From Tuctoria greenei (lineage: Eukaryota; Streptophyta; Magnoliopsida; Poales; Poaceae), in NCBI GenBank assembly GCA_036927565.1, contig JAYESD010000009.1, positions 150,248,929-150,312,928 on the forward strand: a stretch of 64,000 nucleotides of DNA, in the 5' to 3' direction. Shown here in pieces: positions 45,361 through 57,143 of the stretch (the stretch's first letter is position 1; every line of letters starts with the position of its first letter). The position numbers and the translations under genes were made by a program. The notes below the pieces were generated by a model. The model saw nothing but the letters and a program-made list of their open reading frames with translations, was not told the DNA's origin and did not search any database.

Positions 45361-45409
<49 letters not shown>
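45361..45409. repeat. (TA)n microsatellite
   Basis: About 49 bp of pure TA repeat in the LARD-like internal region. Confidence 0.95.
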
Positions 45410-45412
<3 letters not shown>

Positions 45413-45602
45413 AATGCAAGGTGGATGATGGATGGATGGAAAATAAATATGCAATGGATGATTTGAAATAAAAATGTAGTGGGTGTGGCTTTGACAATGG
45501 AGGGTTTAGTGTTGATTGTTGTGTTGCCTCCCATGGACACCATGAGTGTGGTTGAATAGAGTGTTTTCGATGTTGATCATACGCACATCAGGGTCTCCAT
45601 GT

Positions 45603-45836
45603 GTTGGGTGTGATTTCCATTCCTTGGCTAAGATAATTATAACCTTTTAGATCCAAAGGAATGACGTGCACTCAACATACATTGAGTATGTTTGTCATTC
45701 TTTGGCTAAGGTGTATCATATCTTTTTGCCATAAGGGAGTGACATGTGCCCAACATGCATTGGGTATGATCAGTTGTTCCTTGGGTAAGGTACAACATAC
45801 CTTCTAGCCACATAGGAACAACTTGCACCCAATGAT
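45603..45836. repeat. Three about 78-bp repeats with hairpin potential
   Basis: Units near 45603, 45683 and 45761 share the order CATTCCTTGGCTAAG, an AT-rich middle, a complementary CCAAAGGAATG-like arm, then TGCACTCAACAT. They are diverged but keep the pairing arms best in units 1 and 3. Confidence 0.65.
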
Positions 45837-48800
45837 GGTGGCAAATCCCTTGAGCTTGAATGAGTGCTTAAAATAGTTGAGAGCATAATGCTCTCACCCA
45901 TTCGTGGCAGCTCATTGCTTGCTCATGGTGGGTTCCCATTTCAAATCTCTAGCCTCGTATAGTTATGATTGACCTTCGGCCATACTTTCCGATAGATAAC
46001 AACCATCCTAATTTACTCCTTGGCCAAAAGATGTTGAAATGGAATCCTCTAGGGATCCCAACAATCAGCTTCATGAATGCCTGCATAGTAATATTACTCC
46101 TGCAAACTTCCTCTCTTGAATGGAGAGGGATGGTTAGCTCCCGAGACTTGTACAAATGAACGATCGAGTTAGGTAATAGAACTTTCATTTGTACATACGG
46201 GGAAGAACAAAATCAAATATGCATTGGATCCAATGTCAAGTGTATCTATGATCAATGTGTTATTCATTGATAAGAGTGGAGCTTTATGGATAATTCATGT
46301 TGCATATTTTATAAAGCTCCTACTCATAACAATGCATGTGATAGAAATACACTATATGGATCTCTACACCTTTTAAAGTTTCTAACCATCTTAGCTTTCA
46401 AGAGCAAATTTTATCATTTAGACCATGACAAACAAGATTCTCAATTTTATCCTCCTGAACTTCACTAGGAATTTAAAATTTAGTGACTCCTCCAAAAAAT
46501 GCAATTCAATATTAGAGCAAGGATATCACTTATTCCTAGGAGTTTGAAATCTAGTGACACCATCTATGCATGAAGCTCAATTAAAAATTATGGCTATCAC
46601 TATGCCCAAGTTTCTATATGCCAATTCACCAATTAAGTCATGCCCAAAAGTTTTATTTTCTAAACCTATACAAAAATGACTAAGTCTACAAAACAATGCT
46701 TAAAGTATTCTAGGTACTTGTTTTAGATTTTTCCAAGTAAGGTGGGATTTCTTTTGGAGATCCAAAAGTAAATACCCACACTTACTCTTGTGAGGATGCA
46801 TGAGAATTAAATGATGAGGAAGTGTCAACCTTCCTCACAAATGCAAGCAAATACATTCAATTCTATGGCAAACCAAACAATGAAAAATTCTAAACTCATA
46901 CCTCATTTGAAGAGCAGTTGGTGACGAAGGTCTTTGTGTTAGACACTCACAACCTTGTTTTTCGGCGTAGGCTTGATGGTTGATGTCAAATGCCAAGTTG
47001 AGATTGGATTTGGCAATGGATTTGGTTTTGGCTCCTCCATTGGTTCATCATCTTGAACATTACTCTTCCTCAAACTCAAAATGAGTTTGAATGAGAGAAG
47101 TGTTCTCAAATCCTCCCAATGGTGACTTGAGCTTGATGAAACCTTCCACTTTCTTGCCATACCACCTCTTCACAATTTTGACCTAGTTGTACTTTAATCA
47201 GGAACACACAAAATAACTCAAAAACGGGTTACGTTAGTCAAAAGCAAATTGAACCCAATTTTCAAATTGTCTTGCCCAACTTGAAATAACTTGTAAATGC
47301 AATGAGGTTCAAATCAAATCTTTTTGGTTTGAACTAGGAAGATAAATTCAAGTGGTCATGCACGTAGTTCATATCCAATTAAATTTCTCCCCTAATTCAA
47401 ATTTTTAGTTTTATGATGGTTGGAAATTTTACTTTCCAACATGCAAGTGTGGACTTTCAAACATGCAAATGCAAGGGTTGATGCAATTTGGAAAACAAAT
47501 ATGAGATAACTACCAATTAACCTATTGGCAAGGACTCGCCGAAATTTTGAAGTCCGATGAGTAGGACTTTACCTCCGTTCTGTTCAGCGCGATGATTTGT
47601 TGTCCAATCACGGAGTTGAAGATGTGTATGATTTCTTCTGTTTTGACATGCCAAACTCATTTGGCTGTCATTTGGACATGTGGGCCACATGGTGGTCCTA
47701 GCCTCTCCCCATTGTATTAATATAGACATGTTGTTGTAGCGACGAGTTCTCCCTCTTGAATGTATTCCTTCATGAGCATGGTGAGGCTTTGTCCTTCTTA
47801 GGGGTGCCACTCTGACCATATCGATATTCCATTGAATCAACCCATACCTTGATCATGGGTAAAAGGCTTCCTTGGGCATGATGACATGTGGACTGCACAA
47901 TCAAACAAGAAACGCTTCATCCACAATGTCACTTGCCCTAGGTTGAATGAGTTTGGTCGAAGTGTGGGAATCCCAACAAGTGATGTGGGAAATCTTGGAC
48001 TTTGAATGCTCCTTAAGTTCTTTTCCTTGGCCAAGATCTTCATGTGAATATTGTCTTGATTTCTGCTTGGTCAAGATACTTCAAGGTAGGCTAGTTGAAC
48101 TTAAATCCTTTGGAAAGCCATAGCCTCCTTGAATACAAGAGTGATGTTAATTCCACCCTTGACCTCCTTGTGAATGGTAGCCATTGGAGTTGTTGTTTGA
48201 AAAAGGTCCTCAGGGGTCTTAGGGAAATAATTCCCACACGTCCCATGATGACATGGATTTTCACAAATCGTGTGAATATCCACGACTTGGATTATCCAAA
48301 CAAATCTCTAACGACTTGTATATTCATGACACTTCAACGGGAGGTGTAGTTCCATAACTAGCATATCCACCTTGTGAAGTGGTGTGCATGACAAGCTATG
48401 GGAACTCGAGCATTCTTTAATCCGCCCCTTGAGTGGAGACCTTCTTCTCATCCATGATGAATGAGAATAGGACTCCTTCAGCTCCAGCATGAATGTGGTC
48501 ATGGATTGGTGGAGCCAACCCATGACACGAGTGTTGGATGAAGAGCCAACTATCCACCCCATGGTGGAGGCAAACCAAGAAGAACTTCTTGGAGCCTTCC
48601 CCAAGCTTGGGTATGGATGACTTTGGCTCCTACTAAAAGCTGAAATTCTCCCGCAAAAAGGCAATGGTGTTGCCTAGCCAACATTTGTTGAGGTACGCCT
48701 TAAATCATCTTGCAGTTTAGCACTTGCATCCTCGTTGGCCATCCCATACATTGGGTTCGCCAACACTACCCTATTTTCACACAAAGGAGAAAACAAACAA

Positions 48801-48884
48801 GGGTAATCCTGTCTAATAACTATTAGTACCTATAGCTTAATCACAAGTGATAGCTATCCTTCACTTCCTTTGCCTTCTCCTTCT

Positions 48885-48899
48885 CCGGCAACGGCGCCA
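48885..48899 (-). other. Primer binding site of the LARD-like element (tRNA-Asp type)
   Basis: On the minus strand TGGCGCCGTTGCCGG, the motif used by Athila-type plant Gypsy elements, 8 nt from the LTR end at 48908. Confidence 0.82.
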
Positions 48900-48940
48900 G
48901 AAATGCTTGTTGACGGCTCCTAAGATATACTAACAAATCA

Positions 48941-48958
48941 TCCCCGGCAACGGCACCA
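48941..48958 (-). repeat. PBS copy embedded inside the LTR
   Basis: Minus-strand TGGTGCCGTTGCCGGGGA differs from the tRNA-Asp-type PBS by one base. It is preceded by the same AGCATTTC context that precedes the true PBS. The other LTR has it at 42915-42932, so both LTRs inherited it. Confidence 0.85.
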
Positions 48959-49494
48959 GAAATGCTTGTTGATATTTCTTAATACCACAGATCATCTCGG
49001 TAAAGAGATGGGATCCGCAAGCGCATGGAAGATACCGTTGTCGCATTTCACCCATGAGTATTCCCAAGGGTATTGTATTTATCCCAAAGGAAGGCAATGG
49101 TGTAAAGTATATACTACTCTTATGGTCAAGCTATGGGATACTAATCCATTATCCGGACAGGGGTAAGTTGATAATAGGGCTAGTGTGACACACACCTAGG
49201 CAATCTATTCTAAAGGATAAAATGGGTCCTAGAGGGAAATTGGATTGAGAGTTAGAGAGTTGCTCCTACAATGCTCCTAATACATATACATAGCCTAAGG
49301 TAGATGGTCATGTCAATGATGAACTCCTATGCAATGCTATTCAACACATCGGGAAGGGGTTACCCCTAGCAATACTAGGGCGCTCCCGCCAAGAGCCTGT
49401 GGCATAGCCGAACATGGAGGATTACAAAGGATAGATAGGGTTGTCACCACCTACTGCCTACCTCTTCAATTCGTGGGTCTACGAGACATCCAAC

Positions 49495-50122
49495 TAGGGA
49501 TGGCAACGGATCGGGTTCGGGTCAGGTAGAGCAAATACCCGACCCGGACTGAAACTGTCCGCGGGTAAAATTTTGTACCCGTACCCGCGGGTAAAATTTT
49601 GTACCCGTACCCATACCCGACGGGTTTCGGGCGGGTTTCGGGTACCCGTCGGGTATGACCAAACATAACAAAAAAATCTATAAATCATAATTTAAATGCT
49701 GAACAGCTTAAATAACATATCAAATTTCAATTTTCAGCAGCTAATTCAACCATACGATATACACCATACAAACAAACACCATTCACCTTAACTACATATC
49801 TTAGGAATTAATTAAATTATTTCAAGGAGGAAGAAGCTAACTGCAACTATAATAATTCATTCAAATGCGTCTTCAAATGAGGGTACCAGAAGATGTGTTA
49901 GGGTTTGTTTAATGGGCCGAGTTATATTTCTTGATTCTAGATTTAAGAAACCGGGTAACCCGTCGGATACCCGCGGGTAAAAAATCATACCCGTACCCGT
50001 ACCCGAAATATGTCGGGTCGGGTACGGGTTGTACCCGCGGTACAAAATTGTACCCGTACCCGTACCCATCAGGTACAATACCTGACGGGTACCCATACCC
50101 GCGGGTACAATTGTCATCCCTA
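49495..50122. mobile_element. hAT-like non-autonomous element (628 bp)
   Basis: Ends TAGGGATGGCAA and, reversed, TAGGGATGACAA. Flanked by the perfect 8-bp duplication CATCCAAC (49487-49494 and 50123-50130); the other LTR shows the empty site. Both subterminal parts are packed with CGGGTA/TACCCG motifs. No transposase. Confidence 0.9.
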
Positions 50123-51164
50123 CATCCAACGCTACTTAAATACCCTAGCACCATGCTAGCATACTAAGAAAATACCTTAGGAGCCATGGCACAAGCCATC
50201 CTAAGGCAATGACTAACCTAAACATCGTTGAACCAATGTTGAAGCATAGCAAAAGTCATTCGTATTAACATAATCATATCATAACTACATAGACTATAGT
50301 GGGGGTCTATAGTGTTTATGACCATAAGATGTGATCATGAGAGTGAAATCATAAAGACTATACCTTCCACATACATGGACTCCACAATCAAACAAGAAAC
50401 ACTTTGTCCAAGTATATGTATAAAGGAAGACTAAAGATAATATCTTTATTGAGCACAAAGTCACAAATACAAGAAGGAATACATAATCCATACTTTTACC
50501 AATGTGGAATTGGGAAGAGAGACTCCTTCTTCTCCTTTCCCAATTTGGACTTGGGACTAGAGGCTCTCCTCTCTACATCCTAACTCCTCTAGGGACTATG
50601 GAAGATAGTGTATACAATAGAATGATGCCCAAGTGGTGTGTGTTGAAGTGAGGGGTAGGGGGTCCTATGTATACTAGTGTTGAGGTCGGTTCCCACCATC
50701 AAAAGCGCGCGAATCAGTCACCATTGACTCCAATGAGCCGGGAGGAGCCAACATGTGGAGGCTGACCGAGTTTGGTGCAAAGACCAGGTCGGCCGACCCC
50801 CTAGTTTGGCTAACCTGGTCATTGCACCTTTTCTCGTGTGCTTTCTCCAGGTGGCTGCCAGGTGGGTCCCATTGATGTATATGGGTGATACACCGTTGGA
50901 TCTCCTCGGATACTTCTGTTTGTGGGCCATTTGATCCATGGGATGCCACGTGTCGTCGCCTGATTGGCTGGGATGATATTTTATAGGATCAGTCCCTCTA
51001 CATTTCCTCATTTCCTGCATAAAATACTGTATACACATATTTCTCCAAGTCCAAGTGGAATTGGGTTAGATAGAGAGGTGATGAGTGCAAGAGATGATCA
51101 ATCCTTCACATAATTGAGTTAAATTGACGGATGAAATTGGTATATAACAGCCGTCAACACCGCA

Positions 51165-51680
51165 CATCTCGAATGCATCTGTCATAGCTGCATTTAGGCA
51201 GGGTGTGAGGGACAAGAATATGCTCAAGAAGCTCACCACGCATGACATGCGTGATGTCTCCGAGCTATTTGCCTTGGCAGACAGATGCGCGAAGGCAGCG
51301 GAGGGTCGCAACTGGCACGCTCGACCCTCCTCAGAGAGTGGAGAGCCCTCACAGTCTGAAGCAGAGGCCACTACCAGGGGTGGTGGCAGGAAGAAGAAGA
51401 ACGGGGGCCGCGGCAGGAGTAAGCCGAGGCCCGGAGCTCCCATGGTGGCAGCTGCGGTGACTGGCAGAGCCCAGAGCTCACTCTAGGATAAGCGCCACGC
51501 CCATCACCTGAGGGTGATGACACTGACTTCAAATGCCCGGTGCACCGGACCCATGGTCACAGTGTAAGTGAGTGTCGGGAGGTCAAGAAGCTCGCAGAAT
51601 GTTTCCGCGAGGAGCGGCAGAAGCAGCATCATCAAGGGAGCATGCCCCCCCACCCCCCGCCAGAGGGAGGGTAAGTAGAA
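51165..51680 (+). pseudogene. gag: Gypsy-2 gag, part after the LARD insertion
   Basis: Continues gag with SVIAAFRQGVRDKNMLKKL and ELFALADRCAKAAEGR, then a basic Gly/Lys/Arg tail. A stop lies near 51484 and a frame change precedes a knuckle-like CPVHRTHGHSVSEC at about 51535, intact in its Cys and His pattern unlike Gypsy-1. Confidence 0.85.
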
Positions 51681-54600
51681 GTTTGACCACGTGAAGGACA
51701 AAGATGAGGACATGGGGTACCAGGAGCCCCACAGGACAGTGAAAGAAGTGTTCACGAGTGCTGACTCAAACACTAGCAGCGACCAACAGCGTCAGAAGCT
51801 CCTCTATGTCATCTACGGGGGAGCCTCAGACCCTGTGTCTCGGAACATGGTGAAAGTTCTACGACGGGCCGTGGCAGCAATGGCCCCGGTGCCAAGTACG
51901 GCTCCCCACAGCAAGTGGATGAGCACTGCGATCAGCTTCGACACCTCGGACTGCCCGAAGAATATGGCAGGGGCAGGGGTGCTCCCGCTGCTCGTGGCCC
52001 CAACCATTGCCAACGTGAGGATCTATTATGTGCTGATCAACGGCGGTGCAGGCCTCAACCTCATCTCCACTGTAGCCTTCCAGAAGCTGCAGATACCTAT
52101 GTCTCGGCTCACGCCTTCGAGCCCGTTCTCAGGTGTGGGCCTAGGGCAGATCGTGCCCAGTGGTAGCATCCACCTCCCGGTAACCTTTGGTACACCAGAA
52201 AACTACCACACGGAGAATATTCTATTCGACGTGGCAGATGTTGAGCTTCCCTTCAACGCCATCATCGGAAGGTCGGTGCTATACCAGTCCATGGCCATAG
52301 CTCACTACGGCTATCTGGTACTGAAGATGTCGATGCCATCCGGGGTCCTTAGGGTCCGGGGAGATCGCACTGTGGCGGTGTCAGCCTTGGAGCAGCTCCG
52401 AGCACTCACTACAGAGTGGGCCCAGAACCTGGATGATGCGAGGGAAGGACGACCAAATCAAGCCCCATCCCAACGGACCTCCACCGCAGCTCCGCGCGTG
52501 CTACCCGCCAAAGACGACATCCCAGTAAAGGTCATAAGGATCGGCTCCGAGGCTGCCAGACGACCCGCATAGCGGGTAACCTGGACAGCAAATAGGAATT
52601 CACGCTCATCACCTTCCTCCGGGACAATGTCGATGTGTTTGCCCGGCAACCATCGCAGATGTCCGGGATCCCAAGGGAGGTGATTGAGCACCATCTGAAG
52701 ATCTACCCCGACTCCCGCCCGGTACAACAGAAGCCCCGGAAGCAGTTTGTTGAGCGTCAAAACTTCATCCGAGAGGAGATTAAGAAGTTGCTCAACGCTG
52801 GCTTCATCCGGGAGGTCCACCACCCTCGGTGGTTGGCTAATCCTGTTGTCATCCCCAAGGCCGGGAAGCTTCGGATGTGCATCGACTACACCAACCTAAA
52901 CAAGGCATGTCCAAAAGATCCATTCCCACTCCCTAGGATAGATCAAATTGTAGACTCCACATCAGGCTATGATCTGCTGTGTTTCCTAGACGCGTATTCT
53001 GGTTTCTATCAAATACCTATGTCTAGAGATGATGAAGAGCACACTGCTTTTGTAATAATAGATGGCATGTATTGTTATGTCTCGATGCCTTATGGTCTTA
53101 AGAATGCTCTCCATACTTTTGTACATGGAATGCATAAAACACTTGGGGACCTCATTAGAGACCTGGTAGAGGTGTATGTCGATGACATCGTGGTCAAAAT
53201 CAAAGACTGCGCGTCCTTCCTAGACACCTTAGCGCAATTCTTCAGCGGGTTATGCCTTATGCGCACGATGCTGAACCCCAAAAAGTGTGTCTTCGGGGTC
53301 TCTTCTGGGAAGCTGCTTGGATTCCTGGTTTCTCACCGTGGGATCAAAGCTAATCCAGAGAAGATAGGCGATAGAGCTGATGCGGCCCTCGGCACATATC
53401 AAGGACCTACAGAAGGTCGCAGGGTGCCTAGCGGCCCTTAGCCGCTTCATCTCGAGGCCAGCAGAACGAGCGCTTCCCTTCTTCAAGATTCTGCAGAAGA
53501 CAGGTCCCTTTGCCTGGACAGAAGAGGTAGAAATGATGTTTCGGGAGCTCAAGAGGCACCTGACGTCCCTCCCCGTTATGGTGGCGCTGGAGCCCGGTGA
53601 GCCCCTACTGTTGTATGTTACTGCAACAACCGAAGTGGTTAGTATGGTCTTGGTCGCAGAGCGATCGAAACCATATCAGCAACATACACGTGAAGGAGCT
53701 CGTTACGCAAGCACCAAACCTCAGGCCTCGGACCAAGCCATGGATCCTTCCCAGGGGAGCTTCGGAAACCAGGAAGTCGCTGGGTCCCAGCCCCCGGAGG
53801 ATGATGCGGGTCCTGGGAGCCAGGAGCCCCAAGACCTAGATCCGATGCAAGGAGCACCGGACCTCTCGGTCAGAGTCCGAACCACTCAAAGGCCAGTCTA
53901 CTACATAAGAAAAGTCCTCCATGAGGCGAAAACAAGGTATCAGGAGATACATAAGTTGTGGTACACTGTGTTGATAGCATCGAAGAAGCTCCGACACTAT
54001 TTACAGGGCCATAAGATCTCAGTGGTCACCTCCTTCCCGCTGAGAACGGTGCTCCACAACCCTAATGCTACCGGCAACATCGCCAAGTGGGCAACTGAGC
54101 TAGTGGAGTTTGAAATTGAGTTCCTCCCTCAGCATGCAGTCAAAAGTCAGGCCCTGGCAGATTTCCTGGCTGAGTGGACTCCATCGCCTAGCAACCCAGA
54201 AAGCTCAGTCAATGGGGACACTGTGTCCGGAGCACCGGTCTTCACTGAGACCTTGTGGATGCTTTACTTCGATGGTTCCGCCCGGAAACAGGGGGCCAGA
54301 GTCGGGGTGGTGCTCATAGCACCGACAGGGGAGCAGTTCAAGTATATGGTGCACCTTGGCTTTAAAGCCACCAACAACATGACAGAGTATGAGGCCCTCA
54401 TCTACGGGCTGAAGACAGCGTTGACCCTCAATGTCCGCCAGCTCCTTGCCAAAGGTGGTTCCCAGCTGATTGTCAAACAGGTCAATGGGGAGTGCAGTTG
54501 CAACAACCCCCAGCTAGCAGCATACTTGCTGCACGTCAGGAAGCTGGAGAAAGATTTCGAAGTGTTGGATCTATGCCATGTGCCCCGGGCTGACAACTCA

Positions 54601-56081
54601 TTCGCAGATGACCTGTCAATGAAGGCCTCCACAGAGGCACCAATGCCCGAAGGAGTCTTTGCAAGGACGTTATCGTGACCAACCACCCGAGCTGCCGAGC
54701 CGGGTGAAGGGGGTGAAGCTAGCACCTCGAAGCTAGCAATCCCGGTGGCCCTGCAGCCATGGTGCCCACCAAGGTTCCTATGCGTCACCAGCAGCTCCGA
54801 GCAGCTGGACGCCAAAGAACCAGGAGCTCAAGGAGGTCCCGATGCATGGATCTCGGAGGTCCGGGACTACTTGAAAGACAACTACCTTCCCGAAGAACAT
54901 GTCCTGGCAGAACGGATTGTGCGAATGGCTAAAAGATACACGCTCGTAGAGGGGAATCTCTACCGACGTGGCGCCAACGGCATCCTATTGTGATGCATTA
55001 CCCGAAAGGAAGGCTACGACTTGCTCGCAGAAATCCATCGAGGTGAGTGCGGGAACCACGCATTGGCCCGCACGCTGGTTGGCAAAGCCTTTCAGCACAG
55101 CTTCTACTGGCCCACAACACTCTAGGATGCTGCTGACATGGTTAAGAGATGCAAGGCGTGCCAGTTCCATGCCAAGCAGATCCACACACCAGCTCAAGTG
55201 CTCCAGATGATCCCCCCACGTGGCCATTCGTTGTGTGGGGATTGGACATCCTAGGACCTTTCCCAAGAGCTGTCGGAGGATTCCGACACCTCTAGGTCGC
55301 CGTAGATAAGTTCACCAAATGGCCATAAGCCACCCCTGTCATCACCATTAACAAGCAGTCAGCTGTAAAGTTCATCAAGTCGATCGTCTGCAGGTTCGGG
55401 GTCTCGAACAGAATCATCACCGATAACGGGACCCAGTTCACGAGTCCGGTGTTCCAAGAATACTGCGAGGACCTTGGAATCCAAGTTTGTTATGCCTCTA
55501 TCGCCCATCCCGAGAGCAATGGGCAGGTAGAGAGGGCAAACGCTGAGATTCTCAAGGGCCTCCGGACTCGTACATACTCAAGCCTCGAGAGACTTGGTGC
55601 AAACTGGGTGGATGAGCTGCCATACACGTTGTGGGCTAGCCGTACATCAACCAGCTGGGCTACGGGAGAAACGTCCTACTTCCTGGTGTACGAGGTGGAA
55701 GTCGTCCTTCCCCCAGAGATCACCATGGGCTCCCCTCGTGTCCGGATGTACGACGAAGCCAGGCAGGACCAGTTCAGGCGTGAAGATATAGACCTCATCG
55801 ATGAGAGACGGATACGAGCAGTCCTCCGAAACGCATGGTACAGGCAAGCCCTTCGACGCTACCATCAGCGGACCATGCGCAGTAGGGAGCTCAAGGTGAA
55901 TGACCTAGTCCTGCCGCGCCTGCTTTCCCGTGAAGGTACAAACAAACTTTCCCCCAGATGGGAGGGCCCCTTTCGGGTCACAAAAGTTTGTCGCCCAGGG
56001 TGTGTTCGCCTAGCTATGGAGGATGGGCAACCAGTGCCCAACCCATGTAATATCGAACACCTTCGTAAGTTTTATCCATAG
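51681..56081 (+). pseudogene. pol: Gypsy-2 pol: protease, RT, RNase H, integrase
   Basis: Protease near 52030 reads LINGGAGLNLIS, with catalytic Asp changed to Asn. A one-base loss near 52554 shifts frame before RT, and TAG at 52593 matches the Gypsy-1 stop at 12547. RT (about 52620-53400) has intact KLRMCIDYTNLNKACPKD, FLDAYSGFYQI and VEVYVDDIVVK. A frameshift near 53380 leads to the RT connection and RNase H, with a low-complexity linker (about 53680-53880), LYFDGSARKQG and NMTEYEALIYGL. A TGA at 54676 ends that frame. Integrase: the HHCC finger and first core half (54990-55440) hold many stops. The second half is intact with SNGQVERAN and the C-terminal domain to 56081 (EHLRKFYP). Confidence 0.88.
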
Positions 56082-56759
56082 CTAGTGGAAGGGCATTCTA
56101 ATTTTTTTTGTTATAAAGATAGCATAGTGTCTAGAGACATCACTTGGGTTAACTAAGGCTGGGGGGTGAGCTCTGAGTGTCTTCCTTGCTTGACATGGTC
56201 CAGTACCCTGAGAAGGTACACTCAGCTCTCTGTCGCCCAGGCCGGGTCGTTCCTCCTGTAAAGTCTGTTCTCTCCTATGAGCGTTATAATGAAAATATGT
56301 GCCCTACCCTAAAATGCCTTGTTCATTTGAAATTATGTTTAGTTCTTATGAATGATGTCACGCATTTGCCATTAGCTCATCACCAAGTGTGAGTGCGGTC
56401 AGTTTTTCCCCTCGTCTCTACAATAGTGGGAGCGCTGCAGTCTGTTTGTCGGCGGGTCACTTGAGGTACTTGCCAAGTGGCCGGAACCTCCGAACCCACT
56501 ACTCGCATGTGGTAGGTAACAAGTTCCGGATACGGATGCTTTGAGTTAATCAAGCCCCCCACAACGGCAGCGGATCGTAAGACAAACAACACTAATAGAG
56601 CGTGGGTGAAAGATTGACTGGAGAGCGAAATTACCTTTTATATGTCATGTGTGCAGGTTCCTAAGGTTATAATGCTGGTAAAGCTGGTAAAGCCACTCCC
56701 GTACCACCGATAACGAACGACCACCTCACCGAGAGTAGGCTCGGGGGCTCATCGTCGAC

Positions 56760-56980
56760 ATCCTCTACATGAACAACGGGCGCTGACGGAACTCCTAAGT
56801 TCCGACAACCCCAGGGGGCACGGCGGTGGCGTCTCCTACATAGGAAGTGGGTGTCGCCAGAACTTCTAAGCTTCGGCAACCCCAGGGGGCCCGGTGTCGA
56901 CGTCTTACGCTGACAATGGGTGTCGCCGAAGCTCCTAAGCCCCAACAACCCCAGGGGGCCGATGCCGCCGAGACAAGTGT
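56760..56980 (+). repeat. About 69-bp tandem repeats with CAACCCCAGGGGGC core
   Basis: Three units each contain CTCCTAAG or CTTCTAAG, then CGACAACCCCAGGGGGC, then a GC-rich spacer with GTCGCC. A related but more decayed array lies at the same place in Gypsy-1 (26500-26700). Confidence 0.75.
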
Positions 56981-56990
56981 TAGTTCCTCT

Positions 56991-57028
56991 TGGTACATGT
57001 ACACAATTAAAATTACGTACATCTACCA
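56991..57028. promoter_or_regulatory. Stem-loop-like motif between pol and antisense ORF (Gypsy-2)
   Basis: TGGTACATGT is followed by ACATCTACCA after 18 nt, as in Gypsy-1 at 26768-26804. It lies about 115 bp beyond the aORF stop. Confidence 0.5.
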
Positions 57029-57143
57029 AGGTGCAGGACACAAAAATATCAAAGACAAAGATCAAGAGGAATTCATTTATTGAAAGTTCATCTTACAAAA
57101 TTGGAAGCATACATGCAGAAGCAAGAAAGGAAGGGCCTAAGTC

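Larger units (their letters stand above)
44517..48884 (-). other. Noncoding internal region of the LARD-like element
   Basis: About 4.4 kb with only short frames and no domain I recognise. It includes an (AT)n microsatellite at 45361-45409 and three hairpin-forming repeats at 45603-45836. Otherwise AT-rich and featureless to my eye. Confidence 0.75.
42882..51159 (-). mobile_element. Non-autonomous LTR element (LARD-like, Athila-type PBS) nested in Gypsy-2 gag
   Basis: LTRs at 42882-44503 and 48908-51159 with a perfect 5-bp duplication CCGCA (42877-42881 and 51160-51164). The PBS next to the right LTR and the PPT next to the left LTR both read on the minus strand. The 4.4-kb internal region has no gag or pol domain, so it depends on proteins from elsewhere. 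The right LTR is longer only because of a 628-bp hAT-like insert. Confidence 0.92.
48908..51159 (-). repeat. 5' LTR of the LARD-like element (2252 bp with insert)
   Basis: It matches the other LTR outside the insert at 49495-50122. A minus-strand TATA-like TATAAAAT lies at 50977-50984. It contains the embedded PBS copy at 48941-48958. Confidence 0.9.
56082..57143 (+). other. Gypsy-2 post-pol noncoding region
   Basis: No gene on either strand that I can support. It contains the 69-bp tandem repeats at 56760-56980 and the stem-loop-like motif at 56991-57028. Confidence 0.7.

Noticed and set aside
44475..48664. Short frames in the LARD-like interior as genes
   Set aside because: None has a recognisable motif; stop density is as expected for noncoding AT-rich DNA.
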